In this document: piece by piece, positions 1 through 11,449 of the stretch
Layout of the letters: each line of letters opens with the position of its first letter
Position numbering within the stretch: position 1 is the stretch's first letter
DNA from: Schizophyllum amplum
Taxonomy: Eukaryota; Basidiomycota; Agaricomycetes; Agaricales; Schizophyllaceae
Assembly: GCA_007026445.1 (NCBI GenBank)
Contig: VDMD01000025.1
Coordinates: 248,001 to 312,000 of the forward strand
Direction: 5' to 3'
DNA: 64,000 nucleotides
Position numbers and translations under genes: made by a program
Notes under the pieces: model-generated
Databases searched by the model: none
The model's input: only the letters and a program-made list of their open reading frames with translations
Told to the model about the DNA's origin: nothing

Positions 1-103
1 TGCCACGGGTCTACGCGGAGGCTCCCTTCGTCCTGCCAGTGCCAGCGCAGTCAACTGACGATCGATCGTTATCTTTCACAGATCAGTTAACAGACCGAAA
101 ACC

Positions 104-1051
104 ATGTCTTCTTCCTCGACGTCTCCATCAAGCACCAGCACCGTTGCCGTTTACTGCGCATCCTCTACAGGGACAGAGCCGGCATACGTCCATGCTGCTA
201 CCTGTGTGCAATTTTTGCGTATTATTGACCCAGCAACTTACCCCGCTACAGCTCTCGGCACGGCCATAGCCAAGGCCGGACGTCCGCTTGTGTATGGCGG
301 CGGTTCGAAGGGGCTCATGGGCACGGTTTCCGGTGCCGTGTTAGACGGAAAAGGCAAGGTCACCGGTATTGTGCCCTACGCCATGGTCGCAGGTGGCGGA
401 GAAGGCGAAAAGGCGAGCACGGGCGTGACGGTTCAGCTCAACGAGAAAGGCCGGGAAGCAGTCGAGACGGTAACCCCACGCCTGAGGTGGCCGATATAGT
501 TCTGAAGCATCTCTCCCTCTAGATCGTAGTGGGATCTATGCATGAACGTAAAGTCGAGATGGCGCAGCGAGCCGAGGTTTCTTCGGTCTGCCTGGCGGCT
601 TCGGCACATTTGAGGAGGTCAATGGGCTGCTGTTCGGGAGAAGTCATCTATTAATCGTGCCGTGGCAGGTCATGGAAGTGTCGACATGGACCAGCTCGGC
701 ATCCACAGGAAGCGTGAGTCTCCCTCCGCCCGCACCACAACACACAAGCACTCACCTCTTGAAGCCGTGATCCTACTGAACGTCCTCGGATACTACGACC
801 CACTTCGCCAATTGGTCAAGAATGGGATCGCCGCAGGATTTATCCAACCGTTCAACGAGTCAATAATCCTCTACGTCGACGGACCCTCCGACAGATCTGC
901 GCATGCCACCTTCGACTGGGGTTCTGCAGCCTTGGACATGATTGACAAGTGGTACACAGTGCACACCGCACGGCCCTTGTATAACTGGGTGACGATGAAG
1001 GAAGACGGAACGCCGAAGAAGGCAGAAGGCGACGTGATGGCGCTCACATAG
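104..1051 (+). CDS. LOG-family cytokinin riboside phosphoribohydrolase-like protein, two frameshifts
   Basis: Family known to release nucleobase from nucleoside 5'-monophosphates (lysine-decarboxylase-like Rossmann fold). The N-terminal exon has the VAVYCASS strand and GGGSKGLMG loop. The family signature LPGGFGTFEE is encoded at 588-617, preceded by MHERKVEMA. Introns fit at 470-522, 618-668 (weak GTCAAT donor) and 714-764. The last exon gives VLGYYDPL and ends at TAG/TGA 1051. Two frame changes break it: near 575, between QRAE and GFFGLPGG, and near 690, inside TWTQLGIHRK. Each is cured by one extra base, and with both restored the exons sum to 265 codons. No nonsense codon is needed. I read it as one gene with two single-base deletions, either consensus errors or early decay. 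Family identity is firm; activity is not. Confidence 0.8.
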
Positions 1052-1465
1052 CCCATAATACGACCAAACAATGTAACCTTCACCAATTGTAAGTAAAGCC
1101 TTTTGAGAACGTTTATGTACTTATTCGTTCCACCGCTGTCAAGGCTTTCAATAGATATCAGAATGTCATTTGAACCTTTGTATATAAGCAAAACACCGTC
1201 AAGTACACATGGAGATTTTCGACCAGTCAGTTCGTAAGTAGCATAAATTCAACATCATCAGTAAGGCGTGCGGCTATGAGGATAGCTATTCAACACGTTA
1301 GAAGGTAGCATGTAGGTGGATGTAGCGCGTAGAAGTGTTCATGAATTCGTGAGTAAATGTAAATAGCACTGCGAAAGCAACGGACAGCAGGGGCAGACAG
1401 GTAACGCGGGTAGATGGAGATTGAAGGAGAAGATCGTAGACATCAGACAAAGGAAAGAGGCCGAC
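1052..1465. other. Convergent intergenic space
   Basis: Space between the 3' ends of two convergent genes. AT-richer than the flanks; nothing recognisable is seen in it. Confidence 0.5.
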
Positions 1466-4400
1466 TCAGTCGACGCTCTTGCGAGGGATCACGACGTTGA
1501 AGACTCTCCCGTTGTTCTTGTCCTCCATTACATTGAGCTTTTTCCTGGTAAAACAATTAGCAAAATGTTCCATCTCACATGAAAATCTGCGACATACTCC
1601 TTTAGCCCGGCCGTCATCTTGCGCTTGAGAGGGCCGCCTTTCGGGCCCTTCGGCACGGACACGGCGAGCACGATGTCCTCATCCTTTTCTTCGTGCACAC
1701 TTCCGGCGGCGCTGCGGAGGGAGAGCTGTCTGGCGACAAGAGTGGCAACGCGTTGTTCGACCCGCCGCAACCCCTCCTCAGGCTGGACCGCACCAGTGAT
1801 ATTGAGCTCCAGATCTTTGGGACCCTCCGTCAAGGTGGATCCGTCAAGCATCTCGTGCACAATGCGGGAGACGCGCGTCTTGCGCCGGCGCAGGGCTGCG
1901 GGTTGCTCTCCCTCCCTCGGCTTCTCCAGACTCAACGCGTAGAGTGCGCGGTCTAGCGGAGCTTCAGGCATGTCACTGTCGTCCTCGACCTCCCCTTCAC
2001 CTTCGTCGCCGCCCTCCACTGGCGTCGCCTCCGCGAGCACTTCATCGATGTTCATAGGCCGCCGCTCTGGTGTGGTGAGCCCGGAACCGAAGCCAGAGTT
2101 GACCTCCTCGTCCTCGCGCGCTCCCTCCGGTACGTCCTCGAGGACGCCGAAGGCGCTGCCTGGATACACGCTCTTGCCCCCGCCGAGAACGCTCGCACCT
2201 GGGGCGACGCTCTCCGTGTCGTCGAAGTTGCTGCCGGGGTAAACGCTCTCCGCCTTGTCGAATGTGCTTCCAGGGTAGACCTCTCCGCCTTGTCGAAGGT
2301 ACTGCCAGGGTAGACGCTCTCCGCTTTCCCAAAAGTGCTGCCAGGGTAAACGCTCTCCGCACGGCCACCGACCGCACTTTGAGCGGGACCCGGCGCATTG
2401 TTGCGACCCGCGACAGTCTCCGCTCGGCCGAACGTGCTTCCAGGGTATACGCTGGGGCACCGCCGACTGCACTCTGCGCAGGGCCCATGGCGCTCTCTGC
2501 GCGACCACCACCTACGTTGCTCTGACCGCCGCCCCATGCGCTCCCGGGATAGATGCTTGGTGCGCCACCAGCAACACTTGGAGCGCCGCCGACTGCACTT
2601 GGCGCTCCAGGTGCACCACTGTCTGCCCGGCCAGGGCCTACTTGAGTATCTGCGCGGCCAAACGTGCTCTCAGGATAGACGCTTGCAGCAGCCTTCGTCC
2701 GTCTTGTCTCATTCGGGGACTTGGGTTCCGCACCACCCAGCGCGCTACCAAGGCGATCCCAGATATTCCTGCGTGCGGGAGGCTGCGATGGAGGTGGAGC
2801 CATGCGTGGTGGGGCCATGGATGCCGAGTCGTTGGGACCGAGGCTCTCCGCATCGTCGTCGTCGTCGTAGTAGTAGTCAGACCGCGCATCGCCCATAGTT
2901 GATCTTCCGCCTGCTGCTGACCTGACATCTATCGCAGATGGGGGTAGAGGTACACCCGCGGCCGAGGGAGGACGGCCAACACCCGAAGGTGCTGGCGATG
3001 GCGTGCGACCGGCATTCGAGGGTGCGACAGATTTGCCACCCACCACAGACGGAGGCAATGGAACGCCTGCTGCCGAGGGAGTAGGTACAACGGTTGAAGG
3101 CGCGGCAGACCTGCCGCCCACATTAGACGGAGCGACGGACTTCCCACCGACGGCCGAGGGAGCGACCGATTTGCTTCCAGCCGCGGACTTGCCTCCAACA
3201 GCGGACCTCGAGCCAGCGACGCTTGATCGCCCACCCGCGTACGATTGCGCATCGACGTTGGATTGAGCGCCCATCTGCGACTGCGCGCCCATGGCTGATG
3301 GAGCAGGGGCTTCGGAAGGAGCGCGTGCACCCCACGCGGACCCAGCGACAGATCGACCGCCCACGGCGGACGGAGCAGGGCCAACAGCAGATGGTGCACC
3401 ACCCACAGCCGACTGGGCATCACCCGCCACAGATGGAGCACGTCTATGAGCAGACTCTGCAGCTGAGCGCCTTCCGACCGCAGACTGGGCACCTACATTC
3501 GAGTGACCTCCAACAGCAGGTCGTGCGCCGACCACGGACGGTGCTACTGATTGTGCTCCAACCGCCGACTGCGTGGCAACATTGGATCGCGCCCCGACAG
3601 CCGAAGGCGCCCCACGGACGGACGGTGCGCCGATAGCTGACTGGCCGCCTACGACGGACTCCTCTCTTTGTCGTTGCTGTTGCGGGGCACCGACACCCGG
3701 CACATAAAATCCGCCCACAAAATCGTCATGCGGATTGGCCGACATGTACGACGGCGGCGGCGTTCTGTCGATGGGCTCGTGGCGCAGATGAGAAGGCACT
3801 GACGATCCTTCACGCTGCTCCTGTTGTTGCTCCTGCCCATGCTCTTCCTGCTCCGGCTCATAGCGTTGTTCATCCGGGTCCCGGTCGTAGAACTCCGCGT
3901 CCCTTCGCAGCGCATCCTCATCCGCTTCGCGCGCCTTCTCTTCCGCTGGGGTGCCCTGCACAAGTGCCTGATTAATCGCATTCGACAAATCCGCGTCCCG
4001 CGCGGCCGCCTCCTCCGGCACGGACTGCATCCTCCTGTGCTCCTTCTTCTTGGGTGGTGGCGGCGGCGGCTCCAAAAAGCTCAAGTCGTTCGGATCCGGG
4101 ATGTCGCTGCTCGCCGCAGTTGAAGGCGGGCCCTTCATGCTCGATTTGCCACTACCACTCGAGAACAGAGGCCAGAAGCCGCTGCTGGTCATCGACACAG
4201 GGCGCTCTTCCGGTGGAGCAGGTGCCTCTTGGATGCCCAGCAACAAAGAGGCACGCTTGGCGCTGTCGCGTTTGAATACCTCAGGTCGGGGCGATGTGGA
4301 CGCGGCTCGTGTCGGCGTAGATGCTCCTTTGGTGGGCGAAACGGGTGCGGGGCTGCTCCGTGCGGCTGAGGACGGACGGATAGGCACCACCGATACAGGC

Positions 4401-5853
4401 CTGCTGATTGGTTTGCTAGGCGAGGCAGACCGGGGAGTGGGTGCCTTCGTCGGCGCGACGGTGGCAGGCGCGGAGAAGGGCTTCGTGGAATGGAACTTCT
4501 GAATGACGGGCTTGATGCCGAGTTGCGCCGCGCGGGCAATCGCACGCTCCGTAGCTGACGGCCCACGATTAGACGCGAGGGCAGGTGGGAGACCGACAGG
4601 GGGCGATGGGATGCGCGGTGCGGGGCTCTCTACCCGCGGAGGAGTGTAGCTGGGCTCGTCCTCGATTTCGGGAACATCCGACTCGGGCGGCGCCACTTGT
4701 TCGTTGGGCGTCTCGAAGTTGGATGTTGATGGCGGGGCTACCGAGGGAGCAGTTGAGGATCGAGCGGAGAACGCCGGGGTAGAGTATGCGGGCGTGGAGT
4801 ACGTGTGCTGTGGGAAGTCCTCCTGCACGGGTTCGAGCGGACCGCCTGCAAACATGTCGGGAATGTCGTTGATGCTGACTGGAATCTCGGTATCGTCGGA
4901 TGAGTCGGACGCGTACAGCAAGTCATCGGGATCGGATGGTTGGTCTGACGTGGGAATAGACGGAGGCAGCGGAGGAAGCTGTGACAGTGTTGGCGACCTT
5001 GGGGCTGTAGGGAAATTGAGTATGTTGGACATGTCTTTCCGCAAAGGGACGCACCAGAAACTTGAGATTCTGTCTCGCTCATGAGGGCGCCTGGGAAATA
5101 GCCTGGAACAGGCGCAATGGTCCGCCTTGGCGCGGATCGAGTGTCCACATTCTGGGGGGTGGCCGTGGAGGTTGATGAGTTTGAGGACGTGGTCGAATAC
5201 GAGCGTGATGAGAGGATTGACTGCGCGTATCCGGTGGTCGTGCTCTGCCGCGTGGCCGTGTACGTGCGGGAGCTAGGCGACGTGGCGGAGGGCGAGATGA
5301 TTGTGCTCGCCGTGTCATCGTCGTCGTCGTCTGCAAAACTGAAACGAACCGCTCCCCCGGTCCGAGACCTCCGCGTGCTGGAACGCGCCTTGAGGGTAGA
5401 CAGGACGTCCCAGCGAAGGACGCGGAGGTCGCGAACGACGCGGCGCCAGGCGCGATCGAGACCGGTGTCGCGGTAGAGGCCGGGGGATATGTCCGCGATG
5501 ATCATGCCTATGCCGGTCCAGATGATGATGAGGGCGAGGCGGAGGGGGGACGCGGTGACAGCGAGGTCGATGAAAAGACGGATGATAAAGCTGAGGTACA
5601 TGTCGTAGCGGTTCGAGCGGCGGGCCTTGGTAGTGAAATAGTAGAGCACGACGCCCTCCCAGAGGCCGATGAGCGCGGCATGGACGCGGATGTCGCCTCG
5701 ACGGGCGAGGATTGGGAGGGAGAGACGGACGGTGAGACCCGTGACAATCGTGAGGAGCGCTTCCATGATTCTGTGCGATGTCGAGGGGGACGACGAGGAT
5801 GAATGCCGCCCATGGTAAGATAAGATCGAGCTCGTGCGTGACGTGAACGACAT
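1466..5853 (-). CDS. Long Ser/Ala/Gly/Val repeat protein with N-terminal membrane segments, three frameshifts
   Basis: Function not recognised. The start at 5853 has a strong context (GCGGCGATGT) and gives MSFTSRTSSILSY. Around residues 30-140 there are two to three hydrophobic stretches (ALLTIVTGLTVRLSLP; LALIIIWTGIGMII), so it is probably membrane-anchored. A charged and serine-rich middle follows. Then comes a long array of short SAVGG/QSNVGA-type units, and then repeats of about 12 residues built on SVYPGSTFGKAE. The C-terminus ends KNNGRVFNVVIPRKSVD after an intron at 1597-1545 with a GTATGT donor. The reading frame changes at about 5050, 2455 and 2279, each time consistent with one missing base; two lie inside the repeats. 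With three bases restored the coding length is 1446 codons. Similar low-complexity proteins are common and unnamed in Agaricomycetes. Confidence 0.65.
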
Positions 5854-7256
5854 CGCCGCCACAGGTGCCCCGTCACGGTCGCGGTTCGGAATGGATGGCG
5901 AGTGTGACAGTGACGAGAAAATTGTCACAATGCACGAGAGAAACACGAGGCCGTTTGTTGATCTTGCTTTGACAATGATATTGCCCAACCGCTCTGCGAC
6001 TCGTCCTTCACTAGTCACTCACCGATCTCGACCACGGCGGCTTGAATCGATCGATGCACTGAATGGTTTCTCGATAGTCCTTTTCAAACCAGACTTTGTT
6101 CAGATGCCGGAGACTGCCCCAGTGCACTGTGCCTTCACAAACCTGCAAGTCGAGTCTCAGCGGTCGCGTTGGCTTTCAATGGTATCGAACTCACCCAAAT
6201 TGTGCGCTATCTGTCGGACCGATGGACAGCTGAAAAGCATAGCCCTCGGTGCTCAAGTCCGACTGCCTGTCAGGAAGATAATTATAAGACCCACGTCTGG
6301 TCGAAATGTGGCGTATTTAGGTCGGTCGCTGCAGGGCCATGCTGCGAGTTGAGCGACACGGCTCATCATCGTGTTTGAGGTGAGTTTGCCTTCACGCTGA
6401 CATTGTGTGAACATCCATGAGCTGACGAGTATTCAGACAATTCTGCGCCGTGCCCTCACCATGTTCATATCTGTAATCCCCTCAGGCCGCAGCGGTGTAA
6501 ATGCTTTGGTCTGCGAGAGAACTGTCCGAGCGTTGTGCGCATCAGCAAGGTCTTTGCGATCTGACGTGTTGCCGTGAAGCAGTGCAGACGAGCCGAGACT
6601 TTTCGCCGGCGTCGCTACAGGTAAACAGTGTGCGCGAGGATGGAAGGGGGAGGAGTGGTGGAGTGGGAGAAAAGGGGGGCGGGAGGGAAAAAGAGGGATG
6701 GAGAAGGAAGGATGAAAAGGGGGAGTCTGCGATGAGCACTACCAGGGGACGAAGTTCAACTGGTGGTATGGAAGAGCAGTGGGACCGAGTGCGAGGACGG
6801 CTCGCTTCTCGAGATGGATGTATGCGCGTGATTTGACACCGTTCGCGAATGCCAAGCTTTGGAGGTGCGCCATGAAGTGTCTACTGTCCAAGGAGTTACT
6901 GAAATTCATACCCGAGAATTTGCTGCAGCGCGGCGCTAGACGTCTCGCTTGAAGCCATGGAGGATGATGCATTCATGACTGAGACTCGAGCGGTTCGTGG
7001 CGTACGTGCTGGCTTGCCCTACCAAAGGCATATCGCCCCGGGCCATGATGCATGAGCGAGCGAGTCTCTGTTGACCCCTTGGCTCATTACGGAAGGTGTA
7101 TGGTGAGGGAATGACAACGTCTGGCGCGCATGCGCCTTATATAAGGCTTGTGGATGTCATTCTTTGACGTGGAAGCGGCGAAGAGCTGTCGTGTACGTCC
7201 GGAGATATACTGGTCGAGGTCATATTCTGTCGATTTGATTCAGTTAACTTCGAGAA
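5854..7256. other. Intergenic region with purine-rich tract and TATA motif
   Basis: Long divergent spacer between a minus-strand and a plus-strand gene. ORFs here are short and without family features. It holds a strongly purine-rich tract at about 6642-6725 and the palindromic TATA element at 7137-7147. No RNA gene was recognised. Confidence 0.5.
7137..7147 (+). promoter_or_regulatory. TATA-like element upstream of F-box gene
   Basis: CTTATATAAGG, a perfect TATA-type palindrome, lies about 110 bases before the ATG at 7257. Spacing suits a fungal core promoter. Because it is symmetric, the strand is assigned from the downstream gene. Confidence 0.4.
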
Positions 7257-9375
7257 ATGTGGAACAGACGTCGAGTTGTCAGCGCAAAGCAGCGCCTCTC
7301 TTATGATAGACTTTCAGAGTTCTTGCTGAAAACAAAAGTCAACCGTGACTACACTATAGATCCGTCACGTGCTATCGTCACGGCTTTCGCGTCTCGGACT
7401 CGGAGTCTCCAGTCCTTGCAACGCCTTTGGAAATTGGTGACTTCGTTTGATGATCGGCAACGATTGCTTGCTCGTCCTGCTTCTCCCAAGCTTATTTTGC
7501 ACTTCAAGGACTTTTTAGTCAAGATCATTGGAGCCATGAACCCGTGCGTGCAAGACCTGCTGAACCGCAGGCCAACTGTGGTGCGTGTCGTCGACTCCTC
7601 CGAATGACTCGTCTGACCTGTTGTAATGCAGCCGGACGACATATCCCTCCAAGACACAATATACCTGAATGCACCCTTGAGAGATACGAAGCAGAAAGAG
7701 CAGATCGTCCGCCTCCTCGATGACATGCAGGCCTATGAGCGAGATCTCGATGGAAAACTTAACGATCTGCGCGCTACTCTCGACCTGATTTATCAGGCGA
7801 AGAAGGAGGTCTCCGACGGATCCGAGCGCCTCCGCCAGGCAACAGCGTCGCCCATCCGTGCTCTACCCGCCGACATCATCTGCGATATCATCGAGCTCTG
7901 CATTGACTTCGAGCCTTTTTGGTCCCTTCCAATGTCAGTAACAGTAGCCCCGACGATAACATTGGCGTTCTGCTGTGTTTGACGCAGGTTTGCCGTGGCT
8001 GGCGTGCGGCAGCGCACGCGCTGCCTCGCCTGTGGCATCAGCTTAGGCTGACGGGGTGGTGCATCATGAAATCTGGCCGCACTTCCTTGGCTGAGCACTG
8101 GTTTTCTCGGTCCGGTCTCTTCCCATCGCCTACACCATTTGGGTGGACCCACATGCTGTCCAATGCCGACGTCGAACGCGGAGACGATCTGGACCTCCAT
8201 GGACGTCGAGGGTTCCACAGAATACATGATGATGGTAGTTTCGAGGAGGGGGCAGCAAAGGCGGATGTGGTTGCAGATGAAAGCTACGCGCAACACATGG
8301 TTCAGCTTCTGGGCAATCAACTCCGCTTTCCAGCGCGCAGATTAAGGACTTACGCCTTGTCGCCAAGGCGCGCCATGCAGCACCTGCATTGGCTGCCCTT
8401 CCCCAGGACTCCTTCGCCGGCTGGAGAATCTGCATCTCCGCTTTCTGGACACGACCCAAAGCCCCCCGATGCTCCCATAGTCGCCTTTGCCAGATCGCCA
8501 CTCCTGCGTCGACTTAATTTGACGGTGATGGCTGAATTTCAATTCGAACCTCGTCATATCCAGCTACCATGGGCTTTCCTCACGCACCTCACGCTTGACG
8601 TGCTCGCACAGACCAAAACCTTCGTCGTATACTCCGCGAATGCATTCACCTCGTCGACACCCACATAAACGAAGACGGCCTCATCAGCGCCGAACGGGAG
8701 GTGCTCGGAGACGAAGATGCCATACTTGCGACACCTGTAACACTTGATAATCTGCGATCGTTGCGATTCGATGAAGGCAGTATATGCGCGACCGCCCTCG
8801 ACCTTCCCAATCTCACCGCGCTCGAATTGGACCGCATATGCTGGCGTCGCAGCGCAGATCTTGGAGCCGCTTTCATAGCACGCTCGCCTCGGCTGGAGTC
8901 TCTCACCTTGAGGCGTGTCAGTTTCCAGGAGTCAGCAGCCTATCTCCTGCAGCTCATGCGCTTGCTGCCTCAGCTGCAATCGCTCACACTCGACGACTGC
9001 ACCATCGATGATTGCGGACTTTTGTACGACACGTTGACCGTCAAGCCTGGCGAGGATATGCTACTTCCTGGCCTCCAGGAGTTGCGCTTGATACGGCAAC
9101 TTCCCAGAACCGGCCGCGTGCATGACGCTAAGGAGGGATTTGTGGCAATGGTGAAGTCGCGAGTGCGACGCAGATCGCTTGGCGCGGAGTCATGCGTACT
9201 ACGACGTATCGTTGTATGGCCCATAGGTAACCGGCTCTCATTCTACTACAGGAATACTATGCGCGAGATGGAAAAGGACGGTCTCCTGCTATGCTTTGAC
9301 CTAGACGATGGAGAATACGTTGGCCGACCGAGTCGCGGAGATTGTGACTATTTGTATCAAGATCAGTACTGGTAG
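7257..9375 (+). CDS. F-box / leucine-rich-repeat protein, several frame breaks
   Basis: Probable substrate receptor of an SCF ubiquitin ligase. Exon 1 starts MWNRRRVVSAK. An intron at 7581-7631 leads to PDDISLQDTIYL and a coiled-coil-like helix with the heptad pattern typical before F-boxes in this lineage. The F-box follows (RALPADIICDIIELC), with an intron at 7934-7987 and then VCRGWRAAAHALPRLWHQLRL. The C-terminal 220 residues are LRR-like (LPNLTALEL, LESLTLRRVSF, LQSLTLDDCTI) and uninterrupted from 8660 to the stop. Between about 8110 and 8650 the frame changes several times. The changes near 8125, 8430 and 8635 fit single-base deletions; the one near 8340 fits less simply. Either a consensus-error-ridden real gene or a recent pseudogene. 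The target protein is unknown. Confidence 0.65.
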
Positions 9376-9950
9376 TAAGTAGTACTAGTCAATAGTAGTC
9401 TGGGAGCAGCTGCGCTCGCAGAATATGTAGGAAGTATGACGTTCGCGTCAAAATCTCACCAAAGCCTAGCCATATCCTAGCCGTCGTTGTTGCTAACCCT
9501 ACAGGCTGGTAAGGACTCTGGCTCGCGAGATGGCGAGACCTTCACGTCCATTGCGTTATTGATACTGCTAGTGATACATGATGTGCTTGACGTGCCACAA
9601 AGCGTTGAGCTTTCCTACATGCACATACGACACGGACGTCGGGCACTCGAAAATCAAGCGGAGTCTGGAAGGAAGTCCTCACGCACGGTCTCAGCGCTAA
9701 TCAGCAAGTTCAAGTTTCCTTTCACAATCACCGAGTGTTCGCCTTTCTGAGCGTTCCTAACCTTTCCCGTTCCGCTTCAAAAGACCAACAAGGTTGCGCA
9801 AAAGCTACTCCTGATCGTTTTCTCGGAGACCTGTCCTCATCGCGGGACGATGCTGTCATCCGAATCGACGGTGTGTGCGCTTATCAGTGGCCGCGGCTTA
9901 TCATGGGAGGATAAATACCACCAACGCGTCGAGGTAAGGGAGTAGGAACC
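9376..9950. other. Intergenic space before ureohydrolase
   Basis: No supported gene. The distal part carries an AT-rich GGATAAATACC element at about 9909-9919, some 35-40 bases before the next ATG, a plausible TATA box. Confidence 0.45.
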
Positions 9951-11147
9951 ATGCAGGTCCTTCGTCTCCTCCCCCTTGTTCTCGCCAGCCTTGTCCTTGC
10001 GTCGCAGGCCCCGCTTGCGCCACACGCGGAGGCAGACGCGGTCGACGTGAGCAATGAGCCATGGACGTCGAAGTACGGAGCGCAGACAGACCTGCCCTAC
10101 AGCGGCCCGCTAAGCTTTGGCCACATGCCGTATACGCGCTGCCTGGAGGACGCAAGTGCGAAATTCGACATCGCCGTCTTCGGCTTCCCCTTCGACACGA
10201 CCGTGTCCTACCGGCCTGGCGCGCGCTTCGGCCCGTTCGGAATACGCACGGCCTCGCGATGGGTGCACTCGACCATATACCCTCTCGCGTGGGGGAAGAG
10301 CCCCTCAGAACTTGGCGCGGAGATCATTGACTGCGGCGATGTCCCGCTCACCCCGTTCGACAATGAGAAGGCGCTCGACCAGATGGAGTCCGCGTACACC
10401 ACCCTGCTTGGCCGTCCGGTCGCCAGCGATGCGAACGCGACTACCATCACCGCCCGCAGTGCGTCGCTCTCGCTCGATGGTCGACCCCATCCTGCGATTG
10501 TCACCCTCGGCGGCGACCACACCATCACCCTCCCCATCCTCCGCTCGCTGTCAAAGTACTACGGCAAGATCTCGGTCATCCACTTCGACTCGCACTTTGA
10601 CACGGGCCGGATGGGCAACAGCAGCACGAAGTACGAGCGCGTCATGCACGGCTCCTACTTCAGCGTCGCCTACGAGGAGGGCCACATGACGAACAACAGC
10701 ATCCACGGGGGTATCCGGCAGAAGATGCGGGACCAGTCGACGATCCAGCAGGACGAAGAGGTCGGCTTCCAGGTCATCAGCGCCGAGGACCTCGATGACT
10801 ACGGCTTGGAAACCGTCGTCAGCACCATTCGCTCGCGAGTCGGCGATGGGCCGGTATATCTCAGCCTTGACATCGACGTGATTGACCCTGCCTTCGCACC
10901 CGCGACAGGCACACCGGAGGCTGGAGGCTGGACGGTGCGCGAGATGAAGCGCATCATCCGCGGGCTCACCGGGCTAAATTTCGTCGGCGCCGACCTGGTC
11001 GAGGTCGCCCCCTCATACGACAACGCGGACGTCACCAGCATCGTCGCCTCCGACCTGGTATACGACTTTCTCGTCATGATGCAGATGGAGGCACCCCCGC
11101 CGAAGCACAAGGGGCCGTTGTGGGAGAAGTACGAGAAGAAAGCATGA
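9951..11147 (+). CDS. Secreted ureohydrolase (agmatinase/arginase family)
   Basis: Intact single exon, 398 residues. The fold and metal ligands of the arginase/agmatinase family are clear: GGDHT near residue 185, DSHFDTG near residue 208 (canonical DAHxD with Ala changed to Ser), and SLDIDVIDPAFAPATGTPE near residue 305, which supply the Mn-binding His and Asp residues. The family hydrolyses guanidino compounds to amine plus urea. SxDxDxxDPAxAPGTGTPE-like spacing is closer to agmatinase than to arginase, but the substrate cannot be set from sequence. The N-terminus MQVLRLLPLVLASLVLASQA looks like a cleavable signal peptide, so it is predicted to enter the secretory pathway, unlike the usual cytosolic or mitochondrial members. 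N-glycosylation sequons (NATT, NSST, NNS) agree with that. It converges on the dynamin gene. Confidence 0.9.
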   Translation: MQVLRLLPLVLASLVLASQAPLAPHAEADAVDVSNEPWTSKYGAQTDLPYSGPLSFGHMPYTRCLEDASAKFDIAVFGFPFDTTVSYRPGARFGPFGIRTASRWVHSTIYPLAWGKSPSELGAEIIDCGDVPLTPFDNEKALDQMESAYTTLLGRPVASDANATTITARSASLSLDGRPHPAIVTLGGDHTITLPILRSLSKYYGKISVIHFDSHFDTGRMGNSSTKYERVMHGSYFSVAYEEGHMTNNSIHGGIRQKMRDQSTIQQDEEVGFQVISAEDLDDYGLETVVSTIRSRVGDGPVYLSLDIDVIDPAFAPATGTPEAGGWTVREMKRIIRGLTGLNFVGADLVEVAPSYDNADVTSIVASDLVYDFLVMMQMEAPPPKHKGPLWEKYEKKA

Positions 11148-11449
11148 ATGGGACGGTGTAGTAGTTAGCTCTTTACTGCAGACACAATGAAACAGGAATG
11201 CGCAAGCGCCGCGCATGTATGAACATTGTAGTCGACGAATCAGAGTGAATAATCCAAACAAAGCATGCATGCAAGAGGGTATTACAATAGGACTAAGAGT
11301 GCGGAAGATACAAAATACGACAGTCAATAGACCCACGAGAAAGAAAAAGGTCTCTGGGTCGCGCCCCCCTCTACGCACCCGCAAACTACACGCCGGACAC
11401 AATCCTGGAGGACGGATCAGTCTGTTGGTCAGAGCAGGAAACGGTCCAC
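11148..11449. other. Convergent 3' spacer
   Basis: About 300 bases between two 3' ends. No gene or repeat was recognised. Confidence 0.4.

Noticed and set aside
2640..2900. CGT/CTG triplet runs as a microsatellite of interest
   Set aside because: They encode Asp and Tyr runs of the repeat protein and are short, ordinary low-complexity coding sequence.
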